This document shows, in pieces, positions 23,023-34,370 of a DNA stretch of 64,000 nucleotides. The stretch is from positions 496,385-560,384 of the forward strand of contig PJEW03000014.1 of assembly GCA_002900995.3 (NCBI GenBank), read 5' to 3'. The DNA is from Ganoderma boninense (lineage: Eukaryota; Basidiomycota; Agaricomycetes; Polyporales; Polyporaceae). A program made the position numbers and the translations under genes. Below the pieces are notes generated by a model. It was not told the origin of the DNA and did no database searches. It saw only the letters and a list, made by a program, of their open reading frames with translations. Positions within the stretch are counted from its first letter, which is position 1. The number at the start of each line of letters is the position of its first letter.

Positions 23023-23945
23023 AGTGTGGAACGGATGCCGTGGTCGGAAAGAGAATCTTCCACATCCACTAGCACAGTGCCGCATGTGTTAGTGGTTGAA
23101 ATTGCAATCACATGAAGGGCAAGCTTACGACGACACCATTGATTGCCTCTGAACCGAAGAACATTGCGCGTCCAATGATTACTCTGCAAGATGCAACCAC
23201 GAGCTCTTCATTATGTGTGTGATGCCGCCCGAACTGAGCGCGGTGACACTTGTTTCCAGATGTGGACTTCTCAGCATTGCATTCGATCTCGCCATTGTCG
23301 AGGACATCATCAAGCGACTCGAAAAATCGCTCGCTGTTGGCCTCAGTGTCTGGAGTACCTTGTGTTGTACTGGTGGCGTTGGATATGAGCTGCTCGAGCT
23401 GCATGTGAGAGACAGAGGTTATGGGGATGCGATCAGTCGTTTTGGATTCTGTGTGAAGTTGCTCGTGACGCCGTTTGAGCTGGAACATTGCTTTGTTTTC
23501 GAGGCGCAGATAGTCTTCAAGGGCATGGTGGCTAGGCTCAGCACAGGTATGGAAACCAGGGATCGCCTTCGCCTTGCACGAAAGAACAGAGCAGTCATCC
23601 TCCCATGACTGATGCTCCAGACAGTATCGCGCACCTTTCTTCATGATGAGTGGATTGGGGCAGTCATGTACAGCACAGCAAGGGTGTCCAATGCTGATGC
23701 CATCCGTGACGCACGAGCGGATTGCACCTGATACACGTTAGTCAATTCAAGCAAGATATCTTTGGAAATATCTGAGAATGTACATTGCTGACCAGACTCG
23801 TCCTTGGATACCCAGCAGCACAAGTCGCAAGCATGGTTCCAGTACGGATTCTTCGGCCCGACCATTGCAGCATTCCGGGCCTTGATCGCAGTGAGATAAC
23901 GGTCCGAGTGTGTTGCATTGTTTGGGATTTCGAGAATGGTATCAC
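23023..23945 (-). pseudogene. KDZ/CxC-type transposase, middle part
   Basis: Minus-strand coding remnant running from about 23945 down: ILEIPNNATHSDRYLTAIKARN, WNHACDLCCWVSKDESG, a region around 23640-23740 with an intron, KKGARYCLEHQSWEDDCSVL, KAIPGFHTCAEPSHHALEDY, ENKAMFQLKRRHEQL, HRAQFGRHHTHNEELVVASC and RAMFFGSEAINGVV. A GTAAGC..CTAACAC..CTAG intron (about 23045-23114) leads to WMWKILFPTTASVPH, where the insertion at 23022 interrupts it. The clustered Cys/His residues match the CxC5/CxC6-like cysteine clusters associated with KDZ transposases. The N-terminus is missing: at about 23940 it abuts an oppositely oriented integrase fragment. Confidence 0.6.
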
Positions 23946-24102
23946 GCCGTTCCTAGAGTGGGCAGAGACATGGAATGCTCAACGCTTACACATCAAGGGT
24001 AAGCAGTCTGCCAGTCCTCGCGAGCTGTTCATGTTCGGCATGATACGCCACGGCCCTTGAGGCATCGAGCAATTCGTCGAGCCTGTCGACGAATGAGTTG
24101 AT
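23938..24102 (+). pseudogene. DDE integrase C-terminal part, left piece
   Basis: Reads FLEWAETWNAQRLHIKGKQ, SASPRELFMFGMIRHGP, then a TGA and GIEQFVEPVDE with another TGA. This is the C-terminal WN(x)H...SP(R/V)xMxxFGM(I/L)xHG block of the integrase family whose N-terminal part is at 17065-18400. Element A (24103-30639) is inserted in it; the frame continues at 30645. Confidence 0.7.
24098..24102. repeat. Target-site duplication of element A (left)
   Basis: TTGAT, identical to 30640-30644 on the other side of element A. Joining the two flanks through one copy gives a continuous integrase reading frame (VDDVSGYSIDWD), which proves the insertion site. Confidence 0.9.
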
Positions 24103-24562
24103 TGTTACGACTGGCTGTCGAGTAAGATCAGGGAGGAGGCTTACGAGACGAGCAAGGGCGTCGACGAGCACTTGTGCAGCGAGAGCGGAGCAGGGCTCGA
24201 CAGTCAGGCTGGAGACAAGATGTATTGAGCGAGTAACTAACGAGCGAGAATACAGCGAGGCTTACCTGGAGACAAGAGGTCGAAACTGAGGTCTCCAGGT
24301 AGCGAAGTACAGGTCTTATATACATGTAGTGGACAATGGGAACCGGGGACAATAGGTAACTATGGACACGGGAACCAGTGGAAGAACAATGGTATGTAGT
24401 ACAATGACGATGGGAACAATGGGTAACAGGAGTTATTGTACTGCGAGAACAAGGGACCGGTTTGCTAAACAACGGAGGACAATAAGGACGACACGGGAGG
24501 CAAACAGTCCAAAAAGGGAAAGAGAGACGCCGGGGTAGGCGCTGAGCGTGCCGTTCATGACA
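24103..24562 (-). repeat. Element A 3' LTR (460 bp)
   Basis: Read on the minus strand, the LTR runs TGTCATGAACGG..CAGTCGTAACA. It contains TATATAAG (about 24317-24325), a plausible TATA box. The adjoining internal bases on the minus strand are a purine-rich AGGAGGGGGGTAT, the polypurine tract for plus-strand priming (about 24563-24577). Confidence 0.9.
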
Positions 24563-24588
24563 ATACCCCCCTCCTAAGGATCGTGTCC

Positions 24589-27500
24589 TCACGATCGAGT
24601 CTTCTTGTTGAGAGGGCCAGGAGCATCGGGATGTGTTGAATGAAACTTTTGCAGCACTTTTGGCGCATTTGCTAGATCCGACACGTCTTCCCAGCTATCA
24701 TGTTCAGGGCCCCAGCCCTTCCAGTGAACAAGATACTGCAGTTTCTTCCACCGCCCATACTGACGCGACTCTAACACTTCCTCTACTTCGTACTCTTCCT
24801 CTCCTTCCACTTCAAGAGCTGCGGGTTCAGGGGGATGCCGACCAGGAAGTTGGCTTTCTTTGTGCGGGTGTAAGAGTGTCACATGGAACACCGGGTGGAG
24901 CCCCATGTCTTTGGGGAGCTTGAGCTCATAAGCCAAGTTGCCCACCTTGCGCTTGACAGGGTACGGGCCAGCGTACCGGTCCACCAGCTTCCGAGAGACT
25001 CCTGGGACACGGAAATTCCTTGTGTCGAGCCACACCTTCTGACCCTCCTTGAACTCTGGAGCAGCGGAGACATAGCGATCGTAGTACTCCTTCATCCGCT
25101 CTGCTGCCAGGGTTAAGGCTGAGGTCGCATCCTCCCTTGCCTGCCGCAACTCCTCTCTTCGTTCATCCGCCGTAGGCACCGTGGTGGATAGCATTGGAAC
25201 GTGGAACTGAGGTTCATAGCCGTACATGAGGTAAAACGGCGAGTACCCTGTGGATGAATGTACACGCGAGTTGAAGCAGTACTCTGCTGTTGGTAGCCAC
25301 TTGACCCAATCGTCGCGGCGCCTTGAGCAGTACATCCGTAGGTACGCCTCTATCTCCTGGTTCCATCGCTCCGACTGTCCATCCGTCTGCGGGTGGTAGG
25401 CTGTGGATAACGCGCTTTCTATGTCGAGGCCTTTAAGGATTGCACGGAAGAGCTTGCTAGAGAACTGGGGCCCCCGATCAGAGATGATCTTTCGTGGGAG
25501 TCCATGTAGACGGAACCATTCTCTAATGAAGTTGTCTGCAGTCCCTTCCGTGTCGATCTCCTCAGTGCATGGAATAAGGTGAATCATCTTTCCATGCCGA
25601 TCAGCGATAAGCTGGAGCGCGTTGTATCCGTCCACCTCCGGCAGTCCAGTGATAAAGTCACAGGTAACTACTTGGCCTGGGCCGTCCGGGATCTCGTTGG
25701 GTTGAAGGGGACCGTGTGGCTTCGCGTGTGAAGTCTTGCCACGGCGACAAGTGTCGCAGGTCTCAACGTAATCCTTAATGAACTTTGCCATGCCCGGCCA
25801 CCAGTAGTTCCGTGTAACCAACTCCACCGTCTTTGCCTGGCCAGGGTGTCCAGCAGGCGGGAGGTCGTGGTGAATGCGCACTATCTCTGCTCGGAGCGCG
25901 TCGTCTTTGGGGACATAAACTCGGCCGCGGTAGAGCAGCAGGCCTTGTTCTGTGTTCCAGTCCACCAAATCGTTCTGTAGACGTGCTGGCCCTAGCTTAT
26001 CGAGCTTGCTGAGTGCCTCTGCGACCTCCTGCTCACGCTCTCCACATTCTCGAATGCGGTGGAGCAGTGCCTTCTCTGGTACCACTGACATGTGCCCTCT
26101 CTTGGTTGCCAGTACTCGGAAGCGATCGGGTTGCAACATGACTCGGTTCAGGTTGTCATCGGCATCGTCCTTCTGGTGATCAGGCCTGCGCGACAGCGCA
26201 TCTGCCCTACCGTTGGAGGTGCCTGGCTTGTGTGCAATGACAAAGTCGAACCGCGACAGATAGAGAGCCCATCGTGCCTGCCTGCGTGTGAGGTTTTGCG
26301 CGGCTTTCCAGTACTCGAGGTTCTTGTGGTCCGACTGGATCTCGAACACACTGGGAAGACCCTCGAGGTAGTGGCGCCAGGCCTGCAGGGCACGGATGAT
26401 GGCGAGCATCTCCTTGTCATAGATCTCGTAGTTGCGTTCCGCATCGCTCATTGACTCAGAGTGGAAAGCCACAGGGTGCCATTTGCCGTCCTCCCCCTCC
26501 TGAGACAGAACCGCACCGGTAGCATACCCGGATGCATCGACTTCGATGCGGGTTTTGCGGTCTGGGTCATACATGCTCAGGACAGGGCTTTCAGTGAAAC
26601 GACGTTTGAGCTCATCGAATGCTGACTGCTCTTCGGCATCCCATTGCCAGGGAGCGCTACCCGTGAGACGGTCGAGGGGTTTGCATACTGCGCTGAAGTC
26701 CTTAATGAACCGCCTGTAGAAATTCGCGAAACCGCGGAACTTCCGTACATCTGAGGTGTTCTGAGGGACAGGCCATTCTGCGATACCCCTGACCTTCACT
26801 GGGTCCATCTCCACACAGTTCTCCGAGACGAGCACACCTAGGTACTCAACCTTAGGCTGTTCGAATTCGCACTTCTCTGGCTTGCAGAACAGGTCGTGCT
26901 CCGCCAGACACTTCAGGACCTCACGCACCAATGTGCGGTGTTCCTCGATGTCGTTGGTGAATATGAGGATGTCGTCGAGGTAGATAGTGATTTTGCCGAG
27001 TATGATGAGGTCCTTGAAGATGTCGTTCATGAGCGCAGAGAATGTACTGGGCAAGTTAGCCAGTCCGAAGTACATCACGTTCGGTTCGAACAGTCCACGA
27101 TTGGTAACGAAGGCAGCCTTCCATTCATCACCGGTCTTAATCCGCACATTGTTGTACCCCCAATGGATGTCGAGCTTGGTAAAGTACTTGGCCCTCTTGA
27201 GTCGATCCATCAAGTCTGACACCAACGGCAGTGGGTATCAGTTCTTAATGGTGATGTCGTTCAATCGCCGGTAGTCCTGTACAGGACGTAGGCTGCCATC
27301 CTTTTTTTTAACGAAGAAGAATGGTGATGACATCGGTGACTTCGACTCTTGAATATAACCTTTGGCCAAGTTCTCGCTAAGGAACTTGTCAAGCTCGACC
27401 TGCTCGCTGGGAGACAGGGGGTACACCTTGGAATGGAACATCCTAGCATCTGGTACGAGTTCTATAGCGTGGTCGTAGGGTCCGTGCTCAGGTAGACGTT

Positions 27501-28361
27501 CGGACGCCTCTTTCGAGAACACACGCAGATACTCGTGGTACTGGGGAGGTACGATCTCTTCGACAGGACGGACTTCCTTCTTCTGGTACTCTTGTTCAGC
27601 GAGCTGTTGAGAGTACGTGTAGCTCGCCGACACAAAGATCTTAGGGGTACCTCGAAGTCGTCGTCCATCTTCCAGTGCATTGAGAAGAGACTCCTCAGTG
27701 CCATCCCATTCCGGCAGAAAACCTGGTGGTGGAGGCCTATCTTCCTCCTCCTCCTCGACCATTACGGCCGTGCATATCCTACCCATCATCTTTGCCTTCC
27801 GCACCCGTCGAGAACCATTGCGCGCCGTAAGCCGTACCTCCGTATCACGCGCTTTGGTTTCAACAGGTTTGGATGCCTTCCGATGAGCCGGACATGCCTC
27901 TGGACATCTTGATAGGCGTAGCGAGCCACGTTCCCAATCTACTTCAGGGTTGTGCTCGCGCAGCCAGTCCAGGCCAATGATCACATCCTCTTCTCCTATG
28001 TCTGTCACCACAAACACCACCTTCTCCTGGTGGTCTCCAATTGCCATATCTAACACGGCGACCTCCGTGATCGTTCCATCACGGTTCTCGGTACCATCTA
28101 TGTTGTACAGGGGAATTGGCCTTGCCAACTTCCTCGTCGTAACCTGGTTCTTTTCTACGAACCGTCTATGTAAAAACTTAGTAGTAGCCCCGCTATCTAC
28201 CATGGCTACTATGTCCTTGTGTCGCTGCTTGCCGATTAACCGTACTGGTATATGAAAGTGCTGACCACTGTGATTTACCTCATATACAAACGCGGAACTC
28301 AGTACAGAAAATCGACTATTACTACAAGAGCCAGCACGCGCAGCATCCAGTGCGGCTCTAA
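24589..28361 (-). pseudogene. Element A pol: PR-RT-RNase H-IN-chromodomain, one nonsense mutation
   Basis: Open from the -1 frame after the gag stop down to 24589 except for a TGA at 27238-27240 (N*YPLP; element D has Arg). Domains in order: aspartic protease (MVDSGATTKF), reverse transcriptase ([22 protein letters not shown]), RNase H (IEVDASGYATGAVLS), integrase with HHCC zinc region (ETCDTCRRGKTSH) and the D-D-E blocks VTCDFITG, ISDRGPQF and QTDGQSERWNQE, then a chromodomain (QYLVHWKGWGPEHDSWE). The chromodomain probably guides integration to heterochromatin, as known for chromoviruses. Substitutions shared with B but not D include DIHWGYNN and SENCVEMD. Confidence 0.92.
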
Positions 28362-29810
28362 TCAGAAACCCTCCTTCTTCTCAGCGGTCGTAAGAGCCGC
28401 GAGCTTCTCCTCCATCGCCTTGACCTGGGCCTGAAGAGCCGCTACTTCCGTAGTTGCGGTGGACGAGGAAGCAGCTTGCTGACTCTTCAACCGCGGGCAG
28501 TCATACTTACGATGTCCGGGCTGGCCACAGATGTAGCAGTTTCCTGGGAACGGCTTCTTCCCGGTAGCGGCCGCCTTCTCCCCCTTCTTCTTCCATCCAA
28601 ACGACTTTGGCCGTTCTTCCTCTCGGGTGACGAGGGCCTGGTCGAGCGACAGCGCCACCTTCTGGATTTTGGTGAGGTCCGAGATGTCGTGGGCACTGGT
28701 GGCGAGGACGTCCCGGAGCCTGGGAGGCAGGCCAGAGCGGTAGCGTTCGCGTTTGTCCTCGTCGCCGAAGCCGGTCCGCGCTGCAGCTGCATTGAACTGC
28801 GCCGTGTACTCCTGGACAGTGCCAACCTTGCGATACGCCTTGCAAAGCTTGACAAGTTCAGCGATGGCAGCCTCCTTGTCGTCAGCTGCGCAGAAGTGAT
28901 CCTTGAAGGCTGTGCTGAACTCGCCATAGTCTGCCCAAGGACTAGTTCCACCGGCGAGCTTTACAATGTGGGGACCAGCCCAGGCTGCCGCTCCTTCCGT
29001 GAGCTTACTGAGGATGGTCATCCATATGACGTCGCTAGGCGTGCCAACCGCTACCGCCGTAAGGGTGTTGTAGTAGATCTGAGCGGCGGACACAAAGCGG
29101 AGACCATCCTGTGCGGATTTTCCATCGTATTCACGTGGGGCGATCTGGGATAGGAGTTTGGAGGTGTCGAACGGTGGAGCGGGGGCAGGGGTAGTCATGG
29201 CGGGTGTGGACGCTCGACTTGGTGCAGCTGATGAAGAGGATGAGGGTTGTGGAGTGTTGAGGCTGATGGTCTCTTGCTTGGGTTCCTTCTTTACTTCCGG
29301 CTTTTTCTCTGCCTTTGGGAGTTTAGAAGTTGAAGCAATGGGGGTTGCGGGAGTCGAGGTTCGTCGCTGTCCAAGACGCTCTGTAACGAGTTCAAGAGTC
29401 TTGTCGAGGATGGGAGACCCTGTTGATCGTGCAGGACTGGGGATTCGACTTTGGACACGACTCTGGGGTTGTGAGGTAGGGCGTGAGGCAGGGCGGGATG
29501 AGGGATTCCTGGATGCGATGAGGGCGGCTTGGCGAGCTGGGGGTCGGCTTGGATCTCGAGGTGCAGGTGCTGGTGGGTTTGCGATCTTCGCACGGATTAG
29601 GACTTCCTGTTCTTTGGTGGTGAGGAGTCTAGGGGCGATGCCTTCACGAGTTTCAAGGGTATCGTTGAATGTGTGTGATCGGTGGGGCACGGTTGCTCCT
29701 CGCAGTAGTACCAGGTTTGCTTATCTTCGTCCCAGTACTCGTCCTGTACTGCAGTGGGGTGGAATACGTGTCCCCAGGCTTGGCAAGCCACGTTGAATCT
29801 CGCTTCCTTA
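28362..29810 (-). pseudogene. Element A gag
   Basis: Gag frame open from about 29690 to the TGA at 28362. A disordered Pro/Ser/Arg-rich N-terminal half is followed by a capsid-like helical region (PREYDGKSAQDGLRF, YYNTLTAVAVG, WADYGEFSTAFKDHF, RTGFGDEDKRERY) and a CCHC zinc knuckle (CYICGQPGHRKYDCP) near the C-terminus. Compared with D, two single-base losses (near 29690 and 29780) break the 5' part. No ATG in good context is visible for the full-length frame, so the start is unresolved. Confidence 0.8.
28365..28371 (-). promoter_or_regulatory. Slippery heptamer GGGTTTC at gag/pol junction (A)
   Basis: In the gag frame the sequence is GAG GGT TTC TGA, so G GGT TTC fits X XXY YYZ directly before the gag stop. 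A -1 slip enters the pol frame, which is open from here to the protease. Confidence 0.65.
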
Positions 29811-30179
29811 TCCTAGGAATGAAACGGCAGGTGCACGATCCAACACTGTCTGCTCAGCCTCCTCGGCCTGTTGCTGTGTCTTAGCCCAAGGGACACGGGC
29901 CCAAGGGTGTTCTGCCTTGGCTTTGTTTCGCCGCCTTTCTCTAGCCTCCCACGCCGTGAGGCGGACCACTTCTGTCAGTACCGGGGTCTCGTGTTAGGAG
30001 CTTTCCGCGTACTGTACCACTAAGAGTGGCAAGCCTCAGGTTGCGCCGAGACCACGTCCGATGGTGTGACTAGAGCGCGCACTACGCTAGGCCAACACAG
30101 AGGATCTAAGTGCGTACCGTACGAGAGGGAAAGAGTGTGGGTGGAGTACGCCGGTGCTCGTGTAGAAGTTTCGACCTAA

Positions 30180-30639
30180 TGTTACGACTGGCTGTCGAGT
30201 AAGATCAGGGAGGAGGCTTACGAGACGAGCAAGGGCGTCGACGAGCACTTGTGCAGCGAGAGCGGAGCAGGGCTCGACAGTCAGGCTGGAGACAAGATGT
30301 ATTGAGCGAGTAACTAACGAGCAAGAATACAGCAAGGCTTACCTGGAGACAAGAGGTCGAAACTGAGGTCTCCAGGTAGCGAAGTACAGGTCTTATATAC
30401 ATGTAGTGGACAATGGGAACCGGGGACAATAGGTAACTATGGACACGGGAACCAGTGGAAGAACAATGGTATGTAGTACAATGACGACGGGAACAATGGG
30501 TAACAGGAGTTATTGTACTGCGAGAACAAGGGACCGGTTTGCTAAACAACGGAGGACAATAAGGACGACGCGGGAGGCAAACAGTCCAAAAAGGGAAAGA
30601 GAGACGCCGGGGTAGGCGCTGAGCGTGCCGTTCATGACA
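30180..30639 (-). repeat. Element A 5' LTR (460 bp)
   Basis: Near-identical partner of 24103-24562. The internal sequence after the LTR (minus strand, TTAGGTCGAAACTTC) does not begin with TGG, so no ordinary tRNA primer site is obvious. Confidence 0.9.
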
Positions 30640-30644
30640 TTGAT
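30640..30644. repeat. Target-site duplication of element A (right)
   Basis: TTGAT, matching 24098-24102. Confidence 0.9.
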
Positions 30645-30967
30645 GATGTATCTGGGTACAGTATTGACTGGGATATCATCGATGAGACTGTCCTCATCGC
30701 TCACCACAATCAGTACATCCCCGGGCCCACCACTGACAGCGTCAACAACCCATCCATCCCAGTCTCTATCCCTGACACACTATCCTAGGTCACTTGTGAC
30801 CCCCCATTGTGCCCTTTGTCTCTAGAGAAGGTTGTGATGCTCAATGCATATCTCGCTTATCATTTCAACTTGCAGATACAAGATATGCTTGTACCACGCC
30901 AGATCTAGAATATCGCCCTAGACTACTACTCTCGTCTTCAGTACATACTATGTAATCGACAACTGTA
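30645..30967 (+). pseudogene. DDE integrase C-terminal part, right piece
   Basis: Continuation of the integrase fragment interrupted by element A: DDVSGYSIDWDIIDETVLIAHH then a TAG (about 30788). After a likely intron (GTCACTTG..CTCTAG) it reads EKVVMLNAYLAYHFNLQIQDML and YYSRLQYIL. Element B begins at 30968. Confidence 0.6.
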
Positions 30968-31427
30968 TGTTACGACTGGCTGTCGAGTAAGATCAGGAAG
31001 GAGGCTTACGAGACGAGCAAGGGCGTCAACGAGCACTTGTGCAGCGAGAGCGGAGCAGGGCTCGACAGTCAGGCTGGAGACAAGATGTATTGAGCGAGTA
31101 ACTAACGAGCGAGAATACAGTGAGGCTTACCTGGAGACAAGAGGTCAAAACTGAGGTCTCCAGGTAGCGAAGTACAGGTCTTATATACATGTAGCGGACA
31201 ATGGGAACCGGGGACAATAGGTGACTATAGACACGGGAACCAGTGGAAGAACAATGGTATGTAGTACAATAACGACGGAAACAATGGGTAACAGGAGTTA
31301 TTGTACTGCGAGAACAAGGGACGGGTTTGCTAAACAACGGAGGACAATAAGGACGATGCGGGAGGCAAACTGTCTGAAAAGGGAAAGAGAGACACCGGGG
31401 TAGGCGCCGAGCGTGCCGTTCATGACA
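30968..31427 (-). repeat. Element B 3' LTR (460 bp)
   Basis: Same LTR family as in A. The polypurine tract follows at 31428-31442. Confidence 0.9.
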
Positions 31428-31453
31428 ATACCCCCCTCCTAAGGATCGTGTCC

Positions 31454-32342
31454 TCACGATTGAGTCTTCTTGTTGAGAGGGCCAGGAGCGTCGGGATGTG
31501 TCGAATGAAACTTTTGCAGCACTTTTGGCGCATTTGCTAGATCCGACACGTCTTCCCAGCTATCATGTTCAGGGCCCCAGCCCTTCCAGTGAACAAGATA
31601 CTGCAGTTTCTTCCACCGCCCATACCGACGCGACTCTAACACTTCCTCTACTTCGTACTCTTCCTCTCCTTCCACTTCAAGAGCTGCGGGTTCAGGGGGA
31701 TGCCGACCAGGAAGTTGGCTTTCTTTGTGCGGGTGTAAGAGTGTCACATGGAACACCGGGTGGAGCCCCATGTCTTTGGGGAGCTTGAGCTCATAAGCCA
31801 AGTTGCCCACCTTGCGCTTGACAGGGTACGGGCCAGCGTACCGGTCCACCAGCTTCCGAGCGACTCCTGGGACACGGAAATTCCTCGTGTCGAGCCACAC
31901 CTTCTGACCCTCCTTGAACTCTGGAGCAGCGGAGACATAGCGATCGTAGTACTCCTTCATCCGCTCTGCTGCCAGGGTTAAGGCTGAGGTCGCATCCTCC
32001 CTTGCCTGCCGCAACTCCTCTCTTCGTTCATCCGCCGTAGGCACCGTGGTGGATAGCATCGGAACGTGGAACTGAGGTTCATAGCCGTACATGAGGTAAA
32101 ACGGCGAGTACCCTGTGGATGAATGTACGCGCGAGTTGAAGCAGTATTCTGCTATTGGCAGCCACTTGACCCAATCGTCACGGCGCCTTGAGCAGTACAT
32201 CCGCAGGTACGCCTCTATCTCCTGGTTCCATCGCTCTGACTGTCCATCTGTCTGTGGGTGGTAGGCTGTGGACAGCGCGCTTTCTATGTCGAGGCCTTTA
32301 AGGATTGCACAGAAGAGCTTGCTAGAGAATTGGGGCCCCCGA
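31454..32342 (-). pseudogene. Element B integrase C-terminus and chromodomain
   Basis: Open frame with the integrase C-terminal region (TGYSPFYLMYGYEPQFHVPM, KVWLDTRNFRVPGVARKLVD, AYELKLPKDMGLHPVFHV) and the chromodomain (YLVHWKGWGPEHDSWEDV). It is cut at 32342 by element C; the rest of pol resumes at 47675. Confidence 0.88.
32339..32342. repeat. Target-site duplication of element C (left)
   Basis: CCGA, repeated at 47675-47678. In elements A and D the uninterrupted sequence has CCGATCAGAG at this point, confirming the insertion site. Confidence 0.85.
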
Positions 32343-33292
32343 TGATGTACACGGTCCGGGGAACTGCTGCGAAAACAACAGAACCAGCTAACTGGAAAAG
32401 AAGGAGAGAGTCATCGGGTGCTCGCTAATCGCTACGAACCAATACCACAGAGGGCCTAAGACCAGCGGACTAGTCTGTCCAAGAGTCGCGCGTGACGCGC
32501 GACGGGCGGAAGTAGAATACGAGGGGCTCTCGGCGAGCGACGTGGAAGACGATGGCGAATACGGAAGGGACTCTCGGGTCCTGCGACGATGGACGAGCGA
32601 CGACATACGAACGAATACGATAATGACCCTCGGCGAGCCAGATACGATGGGCGACGAGCGATGCGATGAGCGAGCGAGGCGAGCGAAAAGTGAGAAGTCA
32701 ACGGGGTGCCGAAATCTGTATTGCCAAGACTAAGAACATTATCTATATATCGGTACAGGAAGGAAACCCTAGAAACCGACGGGAAAACAACAGGAAACGA
32801 AGGGCCGGCTACAGCAACCAATCATAGAAAGGGATAGCGAAGACGAAGGAGGAAATGGAGCGAATATGTCAACGACTTGTCACTTTGGAGCGAATATGTC
32901 AACGACTTGTCACTTTGGAGCGACCGATGAAAACTCGCAGACGATCGAAGAGTCCCGGCCGGTCTATGAAAGGTCCTACCAATGGCGAAATACAAGTGAG
33001 CGATCGAAGGTGTACCACGCGTATACCACGGTCGGTCCGATGCAGAAAGGGGGTCCTAACGAGCGACCCGTGGACCACACGGGACCGATACACGGAGGCG
33101 AAACACCGGATTGAACACCGAGCTTGGTGAGGTGTAGTATCGGACCGCGGGCGAGCGACGGAGTGGGCGACAAGGTGAGCGACCGGGCGAACGAACGAAG
33201 ACAGACGGAGTCGGCGAAGGCGAAAAGAGTAGGGCGTTATACGGAACAGGAATACGGCCTATCCGAGTGGTAAACAGGCTACAAGCCCATCA
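32343..33292 (-). repeat. Element C 3' LTR (950 bp)
   Basis: Read on the minus strand, TGATGGGCTTGTAGCC..GTGTACATCA. About 31 bp longer than its partner, mainly because a 30-bp unit is tandemly doubled at 32858-32917. A few other substitutions separate the two LTRs. Confidence 0.9.
32858..32917. repeat. 30-bp tandem duplication in LTR
   Basis: Two consecutive exact 30-base units starting GAGCGAATATGTCAACG. The other LTR of the element has one unit, so the doubling happened after integration or in this LTR only. Confidence 0.85.
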
Positions 33293-33304
33293 CCTCCCCC
33301 CCAC
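33293..33304 (-). promoter_or_regulatory. Polypurine tract next to 3' LTR of C
   Basis: On the minus strand, TTTCAGTGGGGGGGAGG followed by the LTR start TGATGGGC. A second copy of this tract and its upstream context lies at 39842-39860. Confidence 0.7.
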
Positions 33305-33444
33305 TGAAATCTGAACTGTCCTCAGTTCGCGTGTGATCGTTGGAGTCGATGACGAAGAAGCGAGGTAAGCATGACGTTGGGCGATGAACAACATTTGGCA
33401 GAGTTCGAGCGAACAGGGGTAGACGATCTTTCGCCTTGACCATC

Positions 33445-34173
33445 ATGAACACCGACGAAGAAACTCGCGACGAGATTAACAGCCTGGCGAGCATGATTCT
33501 TCCCCCATTGATGGATCGCCTGCGGGGGGACGTGGACGAGATTGAGGGACTCATCCAGAGGCGTCCCATCCCGGTAACCGATGTGCGAGTGCGGGCGCGG
33601 GACCTAGCTGACCGAGTGGTACGTGAATCGCGACGTAGGCCTGAGCGACTGACCGAGAAGAGATCGTTATAGTGCGCCAGAGTGATCCTTGGCGGGACGA
33701 CGCGCGAGTTGGTTGTCCTAGTCGAGCGACTCCAGGGGATCCTAGACCGTGCGCCCGCTAGTGACCGACTGGGCGACACGTTCGGTCAAACCTATACGCG
33801 CACTCGCCAGCCGATGCGCTATCGAACGGCAGTTGTCGAGCGAGCGACGGCCGACGAAACGTGTGGAAAGGCGGCGGCTCTCGAGCTTGCTTACGAGCGA
33901 GTTAACGACACTTTCGTCCATACGACAGTTGGTTTCAAGATCCAACACTTGGTGGAGGCGGCCCGCGCTTCGTACTATTCGGCGTGTAACGCGGTAGACA
34001 GGTGCGCGGTGACGGGCGACACCAGAGAGGTATCGGCCTCGGACTCCCTGAGAGAGGAACAGCGCGCAGAGGAACATAGCGAGTTGCAAGCGCAGATCGC
34101 GCGCGAGCATCGCGAGATGGCGACGCGAAGTGTTGAGGGCGATCTGGAGAGCTGGAGCGGGGGAAGCGACTAG
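33445..34173 (+). pseudogene. Antisense cassette gene 1: helical protein, one nonsense codon
   Basis: Plus-strand frame of 242 codons from ATG 33445 (MNTDEETRDEINSLASMIL) with a single TAG at 33670-33672; the frame is otherwise open to 34173. It is rich in Glu, Arg, Asp and Ala and is probably mostly helical (VEAARASYYSACNAVDRC, REEQRAEEHSELQAQIARE). No known domain is recognised. It lies 150 bp inside the 3' LTR of element C, in the direction opposite to gag and pol. Function unknown. Confidence 0.55.
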
Positions 34174-34370
34174 GCAAGGCACAACGGGACAGGTGTACGA
34201 TAGGGTGACGTTCCAATTGAAATCGTGAGTCGGTCGTTGATGAGCTAGGAGCGATGACGCGTAGTGACGCAGGCGTGCGCGAAATGTGGTGAGCGAGCTA
34301 GGGGCGAATGGAGTAGTATTTTAAGTGGGCGCGACGCAAGGCGAACGCGAAACACTCCCCCTTCCCTGCC

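Larger units (their letters stand above)
24103..30639 (-). mobile_element. Element A: Ty3/Gypsy chromovirus (6537 bp)
   Basis: Complete LTR retrotransposon in reverse orientation: 460-bp LTRs at 24103-24562 and 30180-30639, 5-bp duplication TTGAT, gag, then protease-RT-RNase H-integrase-chromodomain. The two LTRs differ at only about four positions, nearly all CpG transitions, so the insertion is recent. It is nevertheless defective: pol has a TGA (27238-27240) and gag has one-base losses in its 5' part. Same family as B and D. Confidence 0.93.

Noticed and set aside
23986..24171. Minus-strand frame (VDRLDELLDASRAVAYHAEHEQ) as extension of the KDZ transposase
   Set aside because: It crosses into the LTR of element A, and the plus strand of the same DNA clearly encodes the integrase C-terminal block, so the minus-strand frame is coincidental.
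28476..29796. Long plus-strand frames opposite gag in elements A, B and D (for example 29158-29796 and 57682-58233)
   Set aside because: They recur only because the elements are copies; composition is that of an antisense shadow of the Pro/Ser-rich gag, and there is no start context or intron structure.
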